Positions 44,452 through 52,879 of a DNA stretch of 64,000 nucleotides are shown here, in pieces. The position numbers and the translations under genes are program-made. Origin of the DNA: Inhella crocodyli (lineage in GTDB: Bacteria > Pseudomonadota > Gammaproteobacteria > Burkholderiales > Burkholderiaceae_C); NCBI RefSeq assembly GCF_004004565.1, contig NZ_SACM01000002.1:62001-126000 (forward strand). Reading direction: 5' to 3'. Below the pieces are notes generated by a model. That model was not told the DNA's origin. It did no database searches and saw nothing but the letters and a program-made list of their open reading frames with translations. How positions within the stretch are numbered: position 1 is the stretch's first letter; every line of letters starts with the position of its first letter.

Positions 44452-45072
44452 TCAGCGCTGCAGCTTGTGCGCCGGCACGAGGTCCTTGACCCCGTGCAAC
44501 TGGGCCATTTGTTCGCCACGGCTGATGACCACGGTCACCACCTTGTGCGGCTTGCCGTCGAAGCGCACCGAGTCGCCCACGCGGATGGGCGGCGGCACCG
44601 GGGGTAGTTCGATGCGACGCTGCTGGCGGACGTCCAACTTGCCCTTGGACTCGGCGTTCAAGCGGGCGGCCAGCTCGGGTCGCTCGCGAGACAGCCACTC
44701 CAGGTTGGCCTGCGTGGTGCGCTTGAGCTCCTCGGCCGTGAACGGTTTTTTCAGCAAGAAGCGGGAGCCGGCCGCGCGGGCCGCTGCCTCCACCTCGGGG
44801 CCGACGTCGAAGCTCATGAAGCCGACGTGGCAGGTGGGGTGTTGGGCTTTGATGTGCTGGTACAGCTGCACGCCCGTCATGTCGGCCTTGCCGAACCAGT
44901 CGGTGATCAGGAAGTCGGGCGGCGTGTCCATGGCCTGGATGAGCGCGCTGCCGGTGTCGCTGAAGCAGTGGATCGAGTCGGGCGCGAAGCCATAGCCTTC
45001 AAACAGCCGGCGGGCGAACACCTGCACGCCCTCCAAGGGGTCGACGACGAAGAACTGAAGCGCGGCGGGCAT
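44452..45072 (-). CDS. Response regulator with C-terminal SH3/KOW-like tail
   Basis: A 206-residue protein. The receiver (about 5-125) has phospho-acceptor Asp58 in FLITDWFGKADMTG and Lys in FLLKKPF; at the first acidic site there is a single Asp (VVDPLEG), not the usual pair. A helical segment (LEWLSRERPELAARLNAE) follows. The C-terminal 45 residues (IRVGDSVRFDGKPHKVVTVV ... LVPAHKLQR) look like a small beta-barrel of SH3/KOW character. The role of that domain is unknown. Its end is immediately at the uup stop (convergent). Confidence 0.78.
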   Translation of the reverse strand: MPAALQFFVVDPLEGVQVFARRLFEGYGFAPDSIHCFSDTGSALIQAMDTPPDFLITDWFGKADMTGVQLYQHIKAQHPTCHVGFMSFDVGPEVEAAARAAGSRFLLKKPFTAEELKRTTQANLEWLSRERPELAARLNAESKGKLDVRQQRRIELPPVPPPIRVGDSVRFDGKPHKVVTVVISRGEQMAQLHGVKDLVPAHKLQR

Positions 45073-45164
45073 GGGCAAGAACCTGGGAATCTGCGGCGAA
45101 TTATTCGGGGCTCTGGCCAGGTGGAGGCGCGGCGACTTGGAAGAAATGCCGCCTATTCGGCATT

Positions 45165-46571
45165 TCAGGCCAATTCCTGCCGGCGGGCGCTCAGGGCGCG
45201 CCAGAACGCAGGGGCTTGGGCGCCCACGAAGTTCACGCGCATGTGCGTCCCGCCGCGGCGGTCGGGGTGGAACAGGCACTCGGGGGCCGTGCGAAAGCCG
45301 TCCAGTGCCAGCGCCTGCGCCAGGCGCTCGCTGTCCACGCCCGTGTCCAGCCAACCGAACAGGCCTGCCGGCGGGCCGCTGAAGGCGCAGCCGGCTTGCT
45401 CGGCCAGGCGGCGGCAGCGCGTGCGCGCGCCCTCCAGGCGCTCGTTCAAACGCTCGGTGTGGCGGCGCAGGCCGCCGCGCTGCAGCAGCAGGGCCAGCGC
45501 GCGTTCGGTGATGGGCGAACTGGCCAGTTGCTGGACCATCTTGCGCGCGCACAGGCGCTCGATGGCCTCGCTCGGCCCGGCCACGCAGCCCACGCGCAGG
45601 CCGGCGCCCAGCACCTTGGCGTAGCCCGTCACGTACAGGGTGCGCCGCAGCCCGTCCAAGGCCGACAGGCGCGGCAGGTGGGGCGGTGCGAAGCCGGCGT
45701 AGGTGTCGTCCTCCACGACCCAGCAGCGGCCGGGGCCGGCGGCTTCGGTGGCGCGCAGCACCTCGTGGGCCTGCGCCAGGCTCAGCGACTGACCCGTGGG
45801 GTTGTGCAGCACCGACACCGTCACGTACAGGCGCGGGCGGTGCTGCTGCGCCAGGCGCGCCAGCACGGCCAAGTCCGGCCCCTGCGCCGTGCGCGGCACG
45901 GGCAGCAGGCGCAGGCCGGCCTGGGCCAGGCGGGCGTACTCGATGGGCCAGCCCGGGTCGTCCACCAGCACGGCGTCGCCCGGCTCGGCCAGGGTGTGGG
46001 CGATGAGGTCCAGCGCGTGGGTGGCGCCCACGGTGGTCAGCACCTGCGCCGGGCTGGCGTGCACGCCCACGTCGGCCAAGCGGTGGGCCAGGGCCTCGCG
46101 CAGTTCGACGTCGCCCTGCGGGTCGCCGTAGCGCAGCAGCAGGGCGTCGTGCCCGGGGCCGGTGGCCTCGCGCAGGGCGCGGCGGATCAGCGCGGCGTCC
46201 AGCCACTCCATGGGCAGGGTGCCGTGCGCCGGGCTGGGGGTGGCCTCGCTGTTCATCAGGCTGCGCATCAGCGTCAGCGAGTCGTAGGGCGCCGTGACCG
46301 TCGCCGCTGGCGCGGTCGCTGGACGCGCGACGGGGCCGCGCTGCTCGCGCACGAAGAAGCCGCGCTTGTGCCTTGCCTCCACCAATCCCTGGGCCTGCAG
46401 GCGGTCGTAGGCCGCCACCAGGGTGGAGGGGCTCACGCCTTGCAGCTTGGCGCCTTCCCGCACCGAGGGCAGGCGGGCGCCGGGCAGCAGCAGCCCGTGT
46501 TCGATGCGCCGAGCCCAGTCCTGCGCCAAGCGTTGGGCCAAGCCGCCGTCTGTGTGGGTCACCGAGACCAT
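45165..46571 (-). CDS. MocR-type PLP-dependent transcriptional regulator
   Basis: A 468-residue fusion of a GntR winged helix (about 8-75: RIEHGLLLPGARLPSVREGAKLQGVSPSTLVAAYDRLQAQG) with an aminotransferase-class-I domain that binds PLP (Lys in VTGYAKVLGAGLRVG, plus DDPGWP and VVEDDTYAGF). MocR proteins sense PLP-bound amino acids or related amines. It is divergent from a LysE-type exporter, and the shared region has an inverted repeat overlapping its own start codon, implying autorepression and control of the exporter. Confidence 0.9.
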   Translation of the reverse strand: MVSVTHTDGGLAQRLAQDWARRIEHGLLLPGARLPSVREGAKLQGVSPSTLVAAYDRLQAQGLVEARHKRGFFVREQRGPVARPATAPAATVTAPYDSLTLMRSLMNSEATPSPAHGTLPMEWLDAALIRRALREATGPGHDALLLRYGDPQGDVELREALAHRLADVGVHASPAQVLTTVGATHALDLIAHTLAEPGDAVLVDDPGWPIEYARLAQAGLRLLPVPRTAQGPDLAVLARLAQQHRPRLYVTVSVLHNPTGQSLSLAQAHEVLRATEAAGPGRCWVVEDDTYAGFAPPHLPRLSALDGLRRTLYVTGYAKVLGAGLRVGCVAGPSEAIERLCARKMVQQLASSPITERALALLLQRGGLRRHTERLNERLEGARTRCRRLAEQAGCAFSGPPAGLFGWLDTGVDSERLAQALALDGFRTAPECLFHPDRRGGTHMRVNFVGAQAPAFWRALSARRQELA

Positions 46572-46604
46572 ACAGATTGTCTTTCTGTGAATGAATCTGT
46601 ATGG
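46568..46604. promoter_or_regulatory. Inverted-repeat operator between mocR and lysE-type genes
   Basis: Perfect 11-base arms CCATACAGATT (46568-46578) and AATCTGTATGG (46594-46604) separated by 15 bases. It overlaps the MocR start codon at 46569-46571 and lies 35 bases before the exporter start, exactly where a MocR dimer should bind. It also shows that an ATG at 46591 is regulatory DNA rather than the exporter start. Confidence 0.8.
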
Positions 46605-46638
46605 CCACTGTACTGCTTGGCAGGTCTATGCTGGCGCC

Positions 46639-47238
46639 ATGACCCCCGAGTTGCTCCTCGCTTTCGCCCTGTTTGCGGTGGTGTCCTCGATCACGCCGGG
46701 GCCCAACAACCTGATGCTGCTGGCCTCGGGGGTGAACTTCGGTTTTCGCGCCACGGTGCCGCACATCCTGGGCATCGGCACCGGCTTCGCGGCCTTGCTG
46801 CTGGCCGTGGGTTGGGGCTTGGCGGCCCTGTTCGTGCGCTGGCCTGTGGCCCACGCGGTGCTGCAGTGGGTGGGCGCGGCCTACCTGCTGTGGCTGGCCT
46901 GGCGATTGGCGCGGGCCGGTGCGCCGGCAGAAGGCCCTGCGCGGGCCGGCGGCCCCTTGGGTTTTTGGGGGGCGGCGGCTTTCCAGTGGGTCAACCCCAA
47001 GGCCTGGATCATGGGCGTCACCGCCTTCACCACCTACGTGCAAACGCCCAGCACCGGCACCGTGGTGGCCATGGCCGCGCTCTTCGCGCTGCTCAACCTG
47101 CCGTGCCTGTCCGTTTGGGCGCTGCTGGGCAGCCGGCTGCGTGGCTGGATGGCCGTGGGTCGGCGCCAGCGCGCCTTCAATGCGCTGATGGGCGCCCTCT
47201 TGGTGCTCAGCCTTTGGCCCATGCTGCGCCAGACCTGA
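46639..47238 (+). CDS. LysE family amino-acid exporter
   Basis: A 199-residue membrane protein with six helices. The family motif SSITPGPNNLMLLASGVNFG lies in residues 12-32. Middle helices follow, and FQWVNPKAWIMGVTAF is the second conserved element. The start at ATG 46639 is chosen because the upstream ATG at 46591 lies inside the operator. Divergent to MocR; the exported compound is probably an amino acid or small amine sensed by that regulator. Confidence 0.88.
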   Translation: MTPELLLAFALFAVVSSITPGPNNLMLLASGVNFGFRATVPHILGIGTGFAALLLAVGWGLAALFVRWPVAHAVLQWVGAAYLLWLAWRLARAGAPAEGPARAGGPLGFWGAAAFQWVNPKAWIMGVTAFTTYVQTPSTGTVVAMAALFALLNLPCLSVWALLGSRLRGWMAVGRRQRAFNALMGALLVLSLWPMLRQT

Positions 47239-47287
47239 AGCGCGGCACCGCACAATCTCCCCCATCCATTTCAACGAGTTACCGACC

Positions 47288-48499
47288 ATGAACACCCCCT
47301 GGACCCTGGCGAACCGTGCCGCGCGGATGAACCCGTCGATCATTCGCGAGATCCTCAAGGTCACCGAGAAGCCCGGCATCCTGTCCATGGCAGGTGGCCT
47401 GCCCAGCGCTGACACCTTCCCGGTCGAAGAGATCAAGGCCGCCTGCGAGCGCGTGCTGACCGACAGCCCCCGCGAGGCCTTGCAGTACGCCGCCAGCGAG
47501 GGCTTTGCCCCGTTGCGCGAGTGGGCCGCCGCCCGCGTCAAGCGCGAGATCGGCATCGACGCCACGCCCGACCAAGTGCTCGTCACCAGCGGCTCCCAGC
47601 AGGGCCTGGACCTGGTCGGCAAGATCCTGTGCGATGCCGGCGCCCCCGTGGCCGTGGAAACGCCCACCTACCTCGGCGCCTTGCAGGCCTTCACGCCCTA
47701 CGAGCCCCTGTTCCACAGCCTGGACAGCGACCTCGAAGGCCCCACGCCCGAGGCCATCCGTGCGCTGCCCACGCAAGCGGCTGGCACGCGCTTCATGTAC
47801 CTGCTGCCCAACTACCAAAACCCCACCGGCCGCGTGATGAGCAACGCCCGCCGCGACGCGGTGATGGAAGCCGCCCGCGCCGTGAACGTGCCCGTGGTGG
47901 AAGACAACCCCTACGGCGACCTGTGGTTCGACGAGCCGCCGCTGCCCGCGCTGGGCAGCCGCTGGGCCGAAGGCAGCATCTACCTGGGCAGCTTCAGCAA
48001 GATCCTCACGCCCGGCTTCCGCCTGGGCTATGTCATCGCCCCCAAGGCCCTGTACCCCAAACTGCTGCAGGCCAAGCAAGCGGCCGACCTGCACACCCCC
48101 GGCTTCAACCAGCGCGTGGTGTACGAGGTGATCAAGGACGGCTTCCTGGACCGCCACATCCCCACCATCCGCGCTCGCTACAAGGCCAACCGCGACGCCA
48201 TGGCCGAGGCCCTGACGCAGCACCTGCCCGAGGGCTGCGACTGGCAAATGCCCAAGGGCGGCATGTTCTTCTGGATCCGCCTGCCCGAAGGCCTGAACGC
48301 CATGGCCCTGCTGCCCACCGCGGTGGAGGCCAACATCGCCTACGTGCCGGGTGCGGCCTTCTACGCCGCCAACCCCGACCCGCGTGCGCTGCGCTTGAGC
48401 TTCGTGACGCTCACGCCCGAAAAGATCCGCGAAGGCGTGGCCATCTTGGGCCGCGTGCTGAACGATGCGCTGAACGGCAGCCACGCACCGACGCCGTGA
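47288..48499 (+). CDS. PLP-dependent aminotransferase, class I (2-aminoadipate/LysN-like)
   Basis: A 403-residue fold-type I enzyme. It has the AGGLPSADTFPVEEIK start typical of the 2-aminoadipate/multiple-substrate aminotransferase group, SGSQQGLDLVGKIL for phosphate binding, PNYQNPTGRVMS and VVEDNPYGDLWF, and PLP-lysine in GSFSKILTPGFRLGYVI (about 235-240). It follows the LysE-type exporter by 49 bases and is probably co-transcribed, which supports a shared amino-acid substrate. Confidence 0.88.
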   Translation: MNTPWTLANRAARMNPSIIREILKVTEKPGILSMAGGLPSADTFPVEEIKAACERVLTDSPREALQYAASEGFAPLREWAAARVKREIGIDATPDQVLVTSGSQQGLDLVGKILCDAGAPVAVETPTYLGALQAFTPYEPLFHSLDSDLEGPTPEAIRALPTQAAGTRFMYLLPNYQNPTGRVMSNARRDAVMEAARAVNVPVVEDNPYGDLWFDEPPLPALGSRWAEGSIYLGSFSKILTPGFRLGYVIAPKALYPKLLQAKQAADLHTPGFNQRVVYEVIKDGFLDRHIPTIRARYKANRDAMAEALTQHLPEGCDWQMPKGGMFFWIRLPEGLNAMALLPTAVEANIAYVPGAAFYAANPDPRALRLSFVTLTPEKIREGVAILGRVLNDALNGSHAPTP

Positions 48500-48963
48500 A
48501 GCTCTGGCAGGTCGCACTCTTCGTGGCGCTGACCTGTGCCCTGGGCCTCGCGCAGGCGGGATCCGCCACGCCGAGGCAGGCGATGCAGGCTTACCTGGCC
48601 GATGAACTCAGTGGCGCCCGGTTGGATAGCGAACGCTGGCGCCGCTTTCTGGCTGATCGCGTGATGGCCGGCGAGGGGTACGACGAGTCTGGGTGGGACG
48701 CAGTGGATCTGGTGACTGCCGCGCATGTAGGTCCCATGACTTGCCGCGACGCACGCCACTGCACGGCTGAGGTGCGTTTTGTCTTGGCACCCGTGCAGGT
48801 CGCGGCCGCCGCACCTGAAGGCGGCGCACCAAACGCTCGAGTTGGTGAGATACGGGAAGGCTACGTCTTGATGCGCGCTGCCGACGGTTGGCGGGTGGCG
48901 GCCTGGCCGCATGCCGACCCATTGCCGCGTCCAAGGGTCACACCCAAGGCCTGGCAGCGATGA
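48496..48963 (+). CDS. Exported protein of unknown function
   Basis: A 155-residue product beginning at GTG 48496, which overlaps the aminotransferase stop (GTGA). Signal peptide: KLWQVALFVALTCALGLAQA. The mature part contains a Cys pair (MTCRDARHCTAEVRF) and a predicted beta sheet with VLMRAADGWRVAAWPHADPLP near the end, reminiscent of NTF2-like or DUF3828-type folds, but not securely identified. Its last bases overlap the next GNAT gene (ATGA), so it sits within a coupled chain. Confidence 0.65.
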   Translation: MKLWQVALFVALTCALGLAQAGSATPRQAMQAYLADELSGARLDSERWRRFLADRVMAGEGYDESGWDAVDLVTAAHVGPMTCRDARHCTAEVRFVLAPVQVAAAAPEGGAPNARVGEIREGYVLMRAADGWRVAAWPHADPLPRPRVTPKAWQR

Positions 48964-49409
48964 GCCAGTCGCTCATGCGCGACGTCGATGGCCGCCGCTA
49001 CGCCATCCGCTTTGACGCGCTCGACGTCGACGCCGTCCACGCCATGCTCAGCCGCGCCTACTGGTGCCGCGGCATCCCGCGCGAGACGGTGGCCAAGGCC
49101 ATGGCGAATTCGCTGTGCGCCAGCTTGTTCTGTGGCGACGTGCAGGTCGGCATCGCCCGCTGGGTGACCGACCGCGCCACCTTCGCCTACCTGTGCGACG
49201 TGTTCGTGCACGAAGACCACCGCGGCCTGGGCCTGGGCGATTGGCTGGTGGGCGAAGGCCTCAAGCACCCCGACCTGCAAGGCCTGCGCCGGCAGCTGCT
49301 GTTCACCGCCGACATGCACCGCCTGTACGCCCGCCACGGCTTTGAACCCTTGGCCACGCCCGAGCGCGGCATGGAAATCGTTCGCCCCAACCTGTACCAG
49401 ACCCCATGA
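48960..49409 (+). CDS. GNAT family N-acetyltransferase
   Basis: A 149-residue acetyltransferase. The acetyl-CoA loop is EDHRGLGLGDWLV (R/Q-x-x-G-x-G/A type), preceded by AYLCDVFVHED. The C-terminal YARHGFEPLATPERGMEI is typical of the family end. Start ATG 48960 overlaps the previous stop. The acceptor is unknown. Confidence 0.87.
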   Translation: MSQSLMRDVDGRRYAIRFDALDVDAVHAMLSRAYWCRGIPRETVAKAMANSLCASLFCGDVQVGIARWVTDRATFAYLCDVFVHEDHRGLGLGDWLVGEGLKHPDLQGLRRQLLFTADMHRLYARHGFEPLATPERGMEIVRPNLYQTP

Positions 49410-50236
49410 GCCGCCGCTACGCCGTCGTCGACGTCTTCACCGCCACGCCCCTGATGGGCAACCCGCTGGCCGTGGTGGTCGACGGTGAGGGCCTGGACGA
49501 GGCCGGCATGCAGCGCTTGGCGCGTTGGACCAACCTGAGCGAAACCAGCTTCTTGCTGCCGCCGAGCGACCCGGCGGCCGACTACCGCGTGCGCATCTTC
49601 ACCCCCGGGGGCGAGCTGCCCTTCGCTGGGCACCCGACCTTGGGCAGTTGTTTTGCTTGGCTGCAGCACGGCGGCCAACCCAAGACGCCCGGCACCGTGG
49701 TGCAGGAGTGCGGCATCGGGCTCGTCACCGTGCGCCAAGGCGAGCGATTGGCCTTCAACGCGCCGCCCTTGCGCCGCACTGGCCCCGTGGAGGGCGACCA
49801 GCGTCAGCAGGCCATCGACAGCCTGGGCCTGCGCGCCGACGAGCTGCTGGACCTGCAGTGGATCGACAACGGTCCCGGCTGGATGGGCGCGCGATTGGCC
49901 AGCGCCGAGCGCGTGCTGTCGCTGCGCCCGGACTTCGCCCGCATGCGCGGCCTGAAGCTCGGGGTCGTCGGCCCGCAGCCGGCGGGCAGCGAGACCGCCT
50001 TCGAAGTGCGGGCCTTCGTGCCCACCCTGGGCGTGCCCGAAGACCCGGTCACGGGCAGCCTGCAGGCCGGGATGGCCCGCTGGCTCATCGGGGCCGGCCT
50101 CGCGCCTGAGCGCTACGTGGCGGCGCAAGGCCAAGCACTTGGCCGCGCCGGCCGCGTGCACGTCGAGCGCGAAGGCGAAGCCGTGTGGATCGGCGGCGAC
50201 GTGCTGGCCCTGGTGCGCGGCGAGCTCGCGCTGTGA
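49406..50236 (+). CDS. PhzF family epimerase/isomerase
   Basis: A 276-residue protein of the PhzF/diaminopimelate epimerase fold. The catalytic Glu lies in WTNLSETSFL (about 46); FTPGGELPFAGHPTLGS and EDPVTGSLQAGMARWL are conserved. Not necessarily involved in phenazine production, since no other phz genes are present. Overlaps both neighbours by four bases. Confidence 0.9.
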   Translation: MSRRYAVVDVFTATPLMGNPLAVVVDGEGLDEAGMQRLARWTNLSETSFLLPPSDPAADYRVRIFTPGGELPFAGHPTLGSCFAWLQHGGQPKTPGTVVQECGIGLVTVRQGERLAFNAPPLRRTGPVEGDQRQQAIDSLGLRADELLDLQWIDNGPGWMGARLASAERVLSLRPDFARMRGLKLGVVGPQPAGSETAFEVRAFVPTLGVPEDPVTGSLQAGMARWLIGAGLAPERYVAAQGQALGRAGRVHVEREGEAVWIGGDVLALVRGELAL

Positions 50237-50592
50237 CCCGCCCCGTGCAGCGCACCACCGGCGCCTGCCACTGCGGCGGCGTGCGCTTCGCCATCACCAC
50301 CGACTTCCCCGAGCTGACGCAGTGCGATTGCTCGATGTGCAAGCGGCGCAGCGCCACCATGGTCAAGGTGCACGAATCGGCCTTCGAGCTGTTGGCGGGC
50401 GCCGAACTGCTGACCGAGTACCAGTTCCACACTCGCACCGCGCGGCACTTCTTCTGCAAGGTGTGCGGCATCTACCCCTTCCACCGCAAGCGCGTGACGC
50501 CCGATCACTTCGGCGTCAACGTGGCCTGCCTCGACGACTTCGACCCCACGGGCATTCCCCTGCGCCAAGCGGTGGGCGCGGCGATGCCCTGA
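50233..50592 (+). CDS. GFA family zinc protein (CENP-V/Gfa-like)
   Basis: A 119-residue protein. Zinc-binding Cys clusters are ACHCGGVRF, CDCSMCKRR and FFCKVCGIYPF, as in Gfa, the glutathione-dependent formaldehyde-activating family. The start is GTG at 50233, overlapping the PhzF stop. Whether it handles formaldehyde is unknown. Confidence 0.9.
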   Translation: MTRPVQRTTGACHCGGVRFAITTDFPELTQCDCSMCKRRSATMVKVHESAFELLAGAELLTEYQFHTRTARHFFCKVCGIYPFHRKRVTPDHFGVNVACLDDFDPTGIPLRQAVGAAMP

Positions 50593-50597
50593 CCGCC

Positions 50598-51308
50598 ATG
50601 ACAGCGCCCATGACCGACGAACTCTTCCGCGACGACGCCAACCTGCTGCACTGCGAAGCCACCGTGGTGGCGTTGGAGGAGGGCGGCGTGGTGCTGGACC
50701 GCACCGTGGCCTACCCCTTGGGCGGCGGTCAGGCCGGCGACACCGGCTGGCTGCGGCAGGGCGAACGCCGCTGGCGCTTGACCGACACCCGCAAGAGCAA
50801 GGTTCATCCCGGTGGCGTGCTGCACCTGCTCGAAGGCGAACTGCCCGCGCTGGGTGCGGCCGTGTCCGTCGAGGTCGACGCCGCGCGCCGCCAGGCGCAC
50901 CGTCGCTTCCACACCGCCACGCACTTGCTGTGCGCGCTGCTGCCCTACCCGGTGGACGGCTGCTCGATCACCGACACCTACGCCCGACTCGATTTCCACA
51001 CCGACGAGCCCTTCGACAAGGCCGCCATCGAAGCCGGCCTGGCCCGCCTCGTGGCCGAAGCCCACCCCGTGCGCCACCGCTGGATCGACGAGGCCGAGTT
51101 GGACGCGAACCCGGGCCTGGTGCGCAGCATGAGCGTGCAGCCCCCCAGGGGCCTGGGCCGGGTGCGCGTGCTGGAGGTGGAGGGCGTCGACCTGCAACCC
51201 TGCGGCGGCACGCACGTTGACAACACGGCCGACATCGGCGGCCTGGTGGTGGCCAAGATCGAGAAGAAGAGCGCCAAGACGCGCCGCGTGGTGCTGCAGT
51301 TCGCCTGA
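50598..51308 (+). CDS. Alanyl-tRNA editing protein, AlaX-like
   Basis: A 236-residue stand-alone editing domain that deacylates mischarged Ser- or Gly-tRNA(Ala). The zinc ligands are in RRFHTATHLLCALL (HxxxH) and LQPCGGTHV (CxxxH). The N-terminal domain resembles the beta-barrel of AlaX-M. A start at ATG 50598 is used; ATG 50610 is also possible. It lies six bases after the GFA stop. Confidence 0.9.
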   Translation: MTAPMTDELFRDDANLLHCEATVVALEEGGVVLDRTVAYPLGGGQAGDTGWLRQGERRWRLTDTRKSKVHPGGVLHLLEGELPALGAAVSVEVDAARRQAHRRFHTATHLLCALLPYPVDGCSITDTYARLDFHTDEPFDKAAIEAGLARLVAEAHPVRHRWIDEAELDANPGLVRSMSVQPPRGLGRVRVLEVEGVDLQPCGGTHVDNTADIGGLVVAKIEKKSAKTRRVVLQFA

Positions 51309-51324
51309 CTACACTCGCTGCGCG

Positions 51325-51843
51325 ATGCCCGACGCGCCTTCTTTTCAGCTGCTCACCCCCAGCACCGACGCCGAATGGGCGGAGGCGCGCAGCATCCTGC
51401 GCGAGTACGCCGCCCAACTGGGGGTGGACCTGTGCTTCCAAGGCTTCGAAGAGGAGCTTCAACAGCTGGGCGTGCACTACGCCGAGCCCCACGGCGTCTT
51501 CTTCCTGGCCATGCTGGATGGCGCGGTGGCCGGCTGCGGCGGTTTCCGTCCCCTGCCCGACGTGGACTACCCCAACGCCTGCGAGATGAAGCGCCTCTTC
51601 GTCCGCCCCGCGTTCCGCCGCTTCGGGCTGGGACGCTTGGTGGCCCAGGCCTTGATGGACCGCGCCCTGGAATCGGGCTACTCCACGATGCTGCTCGACA
51701 CGCTCGACGACATGGAGGCGGCGCGGGGGCTGTACGAAAGCCTGGGCTTTGAAGACATCCCGCCGTACTACTTCAACCCCATCCCCGGCGCGCACTACCT
51801 GAAGGCCGAGTTGGGCGCGCCGCGTCCGAGTTACTTCGGGTAA
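51325..51843 (+). CDS. GNAT family N-acetyltransferase (second)
   Basis: A 172-residue acetyltransferase. The conserved CoA loop is VRPAFRRFGLGRLVAQALMD (about 95-115), followed by GYSTMLLDTLDDMEAARGLYESLGF. Many close relatives have EFAALLGVDLCFQGFEEEL-like N-termini, as here. Fifteen bases separate it from AlaX, so it is probably in the same transcript. The acceptor is unknown. Confidence 0.87.
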   Translation: MPDAPSFQLLTPSTDAEWAEARSILREYAAQLGVDLCFQGFEEELQQLGVHYAEPHGVFFLAMLDGAVAGCGGFRPLPDVDYPNACEMKRLFVRPAFRRFGLGRLVAQALMDRALESGYSTMLLDTLDDMEAARGLYESLGFEDIPPYYFNPIPGAHYLKAELGAPRPSYFG

Positions 51844-51861
51844 CCCACCCACAATCGTCGG

Positions 51862-52761
51862 ATGCACACCGACGACCTTCGCCCCCTCAACGACCACCGC
51901 TGCCTGCTGGGCGAATCGCCCCTGTGGCACCCCGACGAGCAGGTGCTCTACAGCGTCGACATCCCCGGCCGCCAGGTGCTGCGCTGGCGCGAGGGGACGG
52001 ACGCCCCCGATGTGTGGCCGATGGAAGCCGAGCCCGGCTGCATCGCGGCCCGGCAGGGCGGGGGCTTGGTGGTGGCCCGACGCGACGGCTTGTTTGCCTT
52101 GGACACGCAAACCGGGCGCTTGAGCGCGCTGGCGCCGCCGCCCTACGACCCTGCCGCCCAGCGCTACAACGACGGCAAGCCCGACGCCGCCGGGCGCCTT
52201 TGGGTTGGCACCTTGAGCGACGCCCGTCGCCCGGAGGCGGCCCTCTACCGCATCGACGCGGGCGGAGCGACGCCCATGGTTCAGGGCATCACCGTGGGCA
52301 ACGGCTTGGCCTGGAGCCCGGACGGCCGCACGTTGTACGCCAGCGACACCAAGGCCCACACGGTGTACCGCCAGCCTTTTGATGGTGCGACGGGGGCCTT
52401 GGGCCCGCGCGAAGCCTGGGTGCAGTTCCCCGAGCGGGACCCCGCCCAGCCGCTCGCGGCCTACGGCGGTCGCCCCGACGGCGCGGCCGTCGACGCCGAA
52501 GGCTGCTACTGGGTGGCGATGTTCGAAGGGCAGCGACTGCTTCGCCTGTCCCCAAAAGGCGAGGTTCTGCAAGTGCTGCCCCTGCCCGTGCGCTGCCCCA
52601 CCATGCCTTGCCTGGGCGGCGCCGACGGTCGAACCCTGTTCATCACCACGGCCCGCGACAAGCGGCCGGCCGACGAGTTGGCCGCGCAACCCTGGGCGGG
52701 TGCGGTATTGAGCGTGCGCGTTGACGTGCCGGGCTTGCCCGCGCATCGGTGTCGGCTCTAA
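51862..52761 (+). CDS. SMP-30/gluconolactonase family protein
   Basis: A 299-residue six-bladed beta-propeller. Divalent metal ligands are recognisable: Glu in LLGESPLWH (about 18), Asn in RYNDGKPD, Asn in VGNGLAWSPDG and Asp in GRPDGAAVD. It hydrolyses sugar lactones such as gluconolactone or L-arabinonolactone in related proteins. No sugar operon adjoins it here. It is the last gene before the ATP synthase operon. Confidence 0.9.
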   Translation: MHTDDLRPLNDHRCLLGESPLWHPDEQVLYSVDIPGRQVLRWREGTDAPDVWPMEAEPGCIAARQGGGLVVARRDGLFALDTQTGRLSALAPPPYDPAAQRYNDGKPDAAGRLWVGTLSDARRPEAALYRIDAGGATPMVQGITVGNGLAWSPDGRTLYASDTKAHTVYRQPFDGATGALGPREAWVQFPERDPAQPLAAYGGRPDGAAVDAEGCYWVAMFEGQRLLRLSPKGEVLQVLPLPVRCPTMPCLGGADGRTLFITTARDKRPADELAAQPWAGAVLSVRVDVPGLPAHRCRL

Positions 52762-52815
52762 GCCCCAGTAGGGAGCCGGGTCAAAGGTCACGGTCGGTAA
52801 CTACGGGTTTCCACA

Positions 52816-52821
52816 TATACT
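52816..52821 (+). promoter_or_regulatory. Candidate -10 element of the atp operon
   Basis: TATACT lies 59 bases upstream of the atpI start, between the SMP-30 gene and atpI. The expected -35 region shows no good match, so the call rests on the -10 and position only. Confidence 0.35.
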
Positions 52822-52879
52822 CCTTGGGTTTTGCTGACCGGCCCTGCCGAGCCAGCCACCGCCTGACCCTGGAGACGCT

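Noticed and set aside
46591-46638. ATG at 46591 as start of the LysE-type exporter
   Set aside because: It lies within the inverted-repeat operator, and the extra 16 residues are not hydrophobic or conserved in LysE proteins.
49406-50236. Phenazine biosynthesis cluster around the PhzF gene
   Set aside because: No other phz gene is present; PhzF-family proteins are widespread and mostly unrelated to phenazines.
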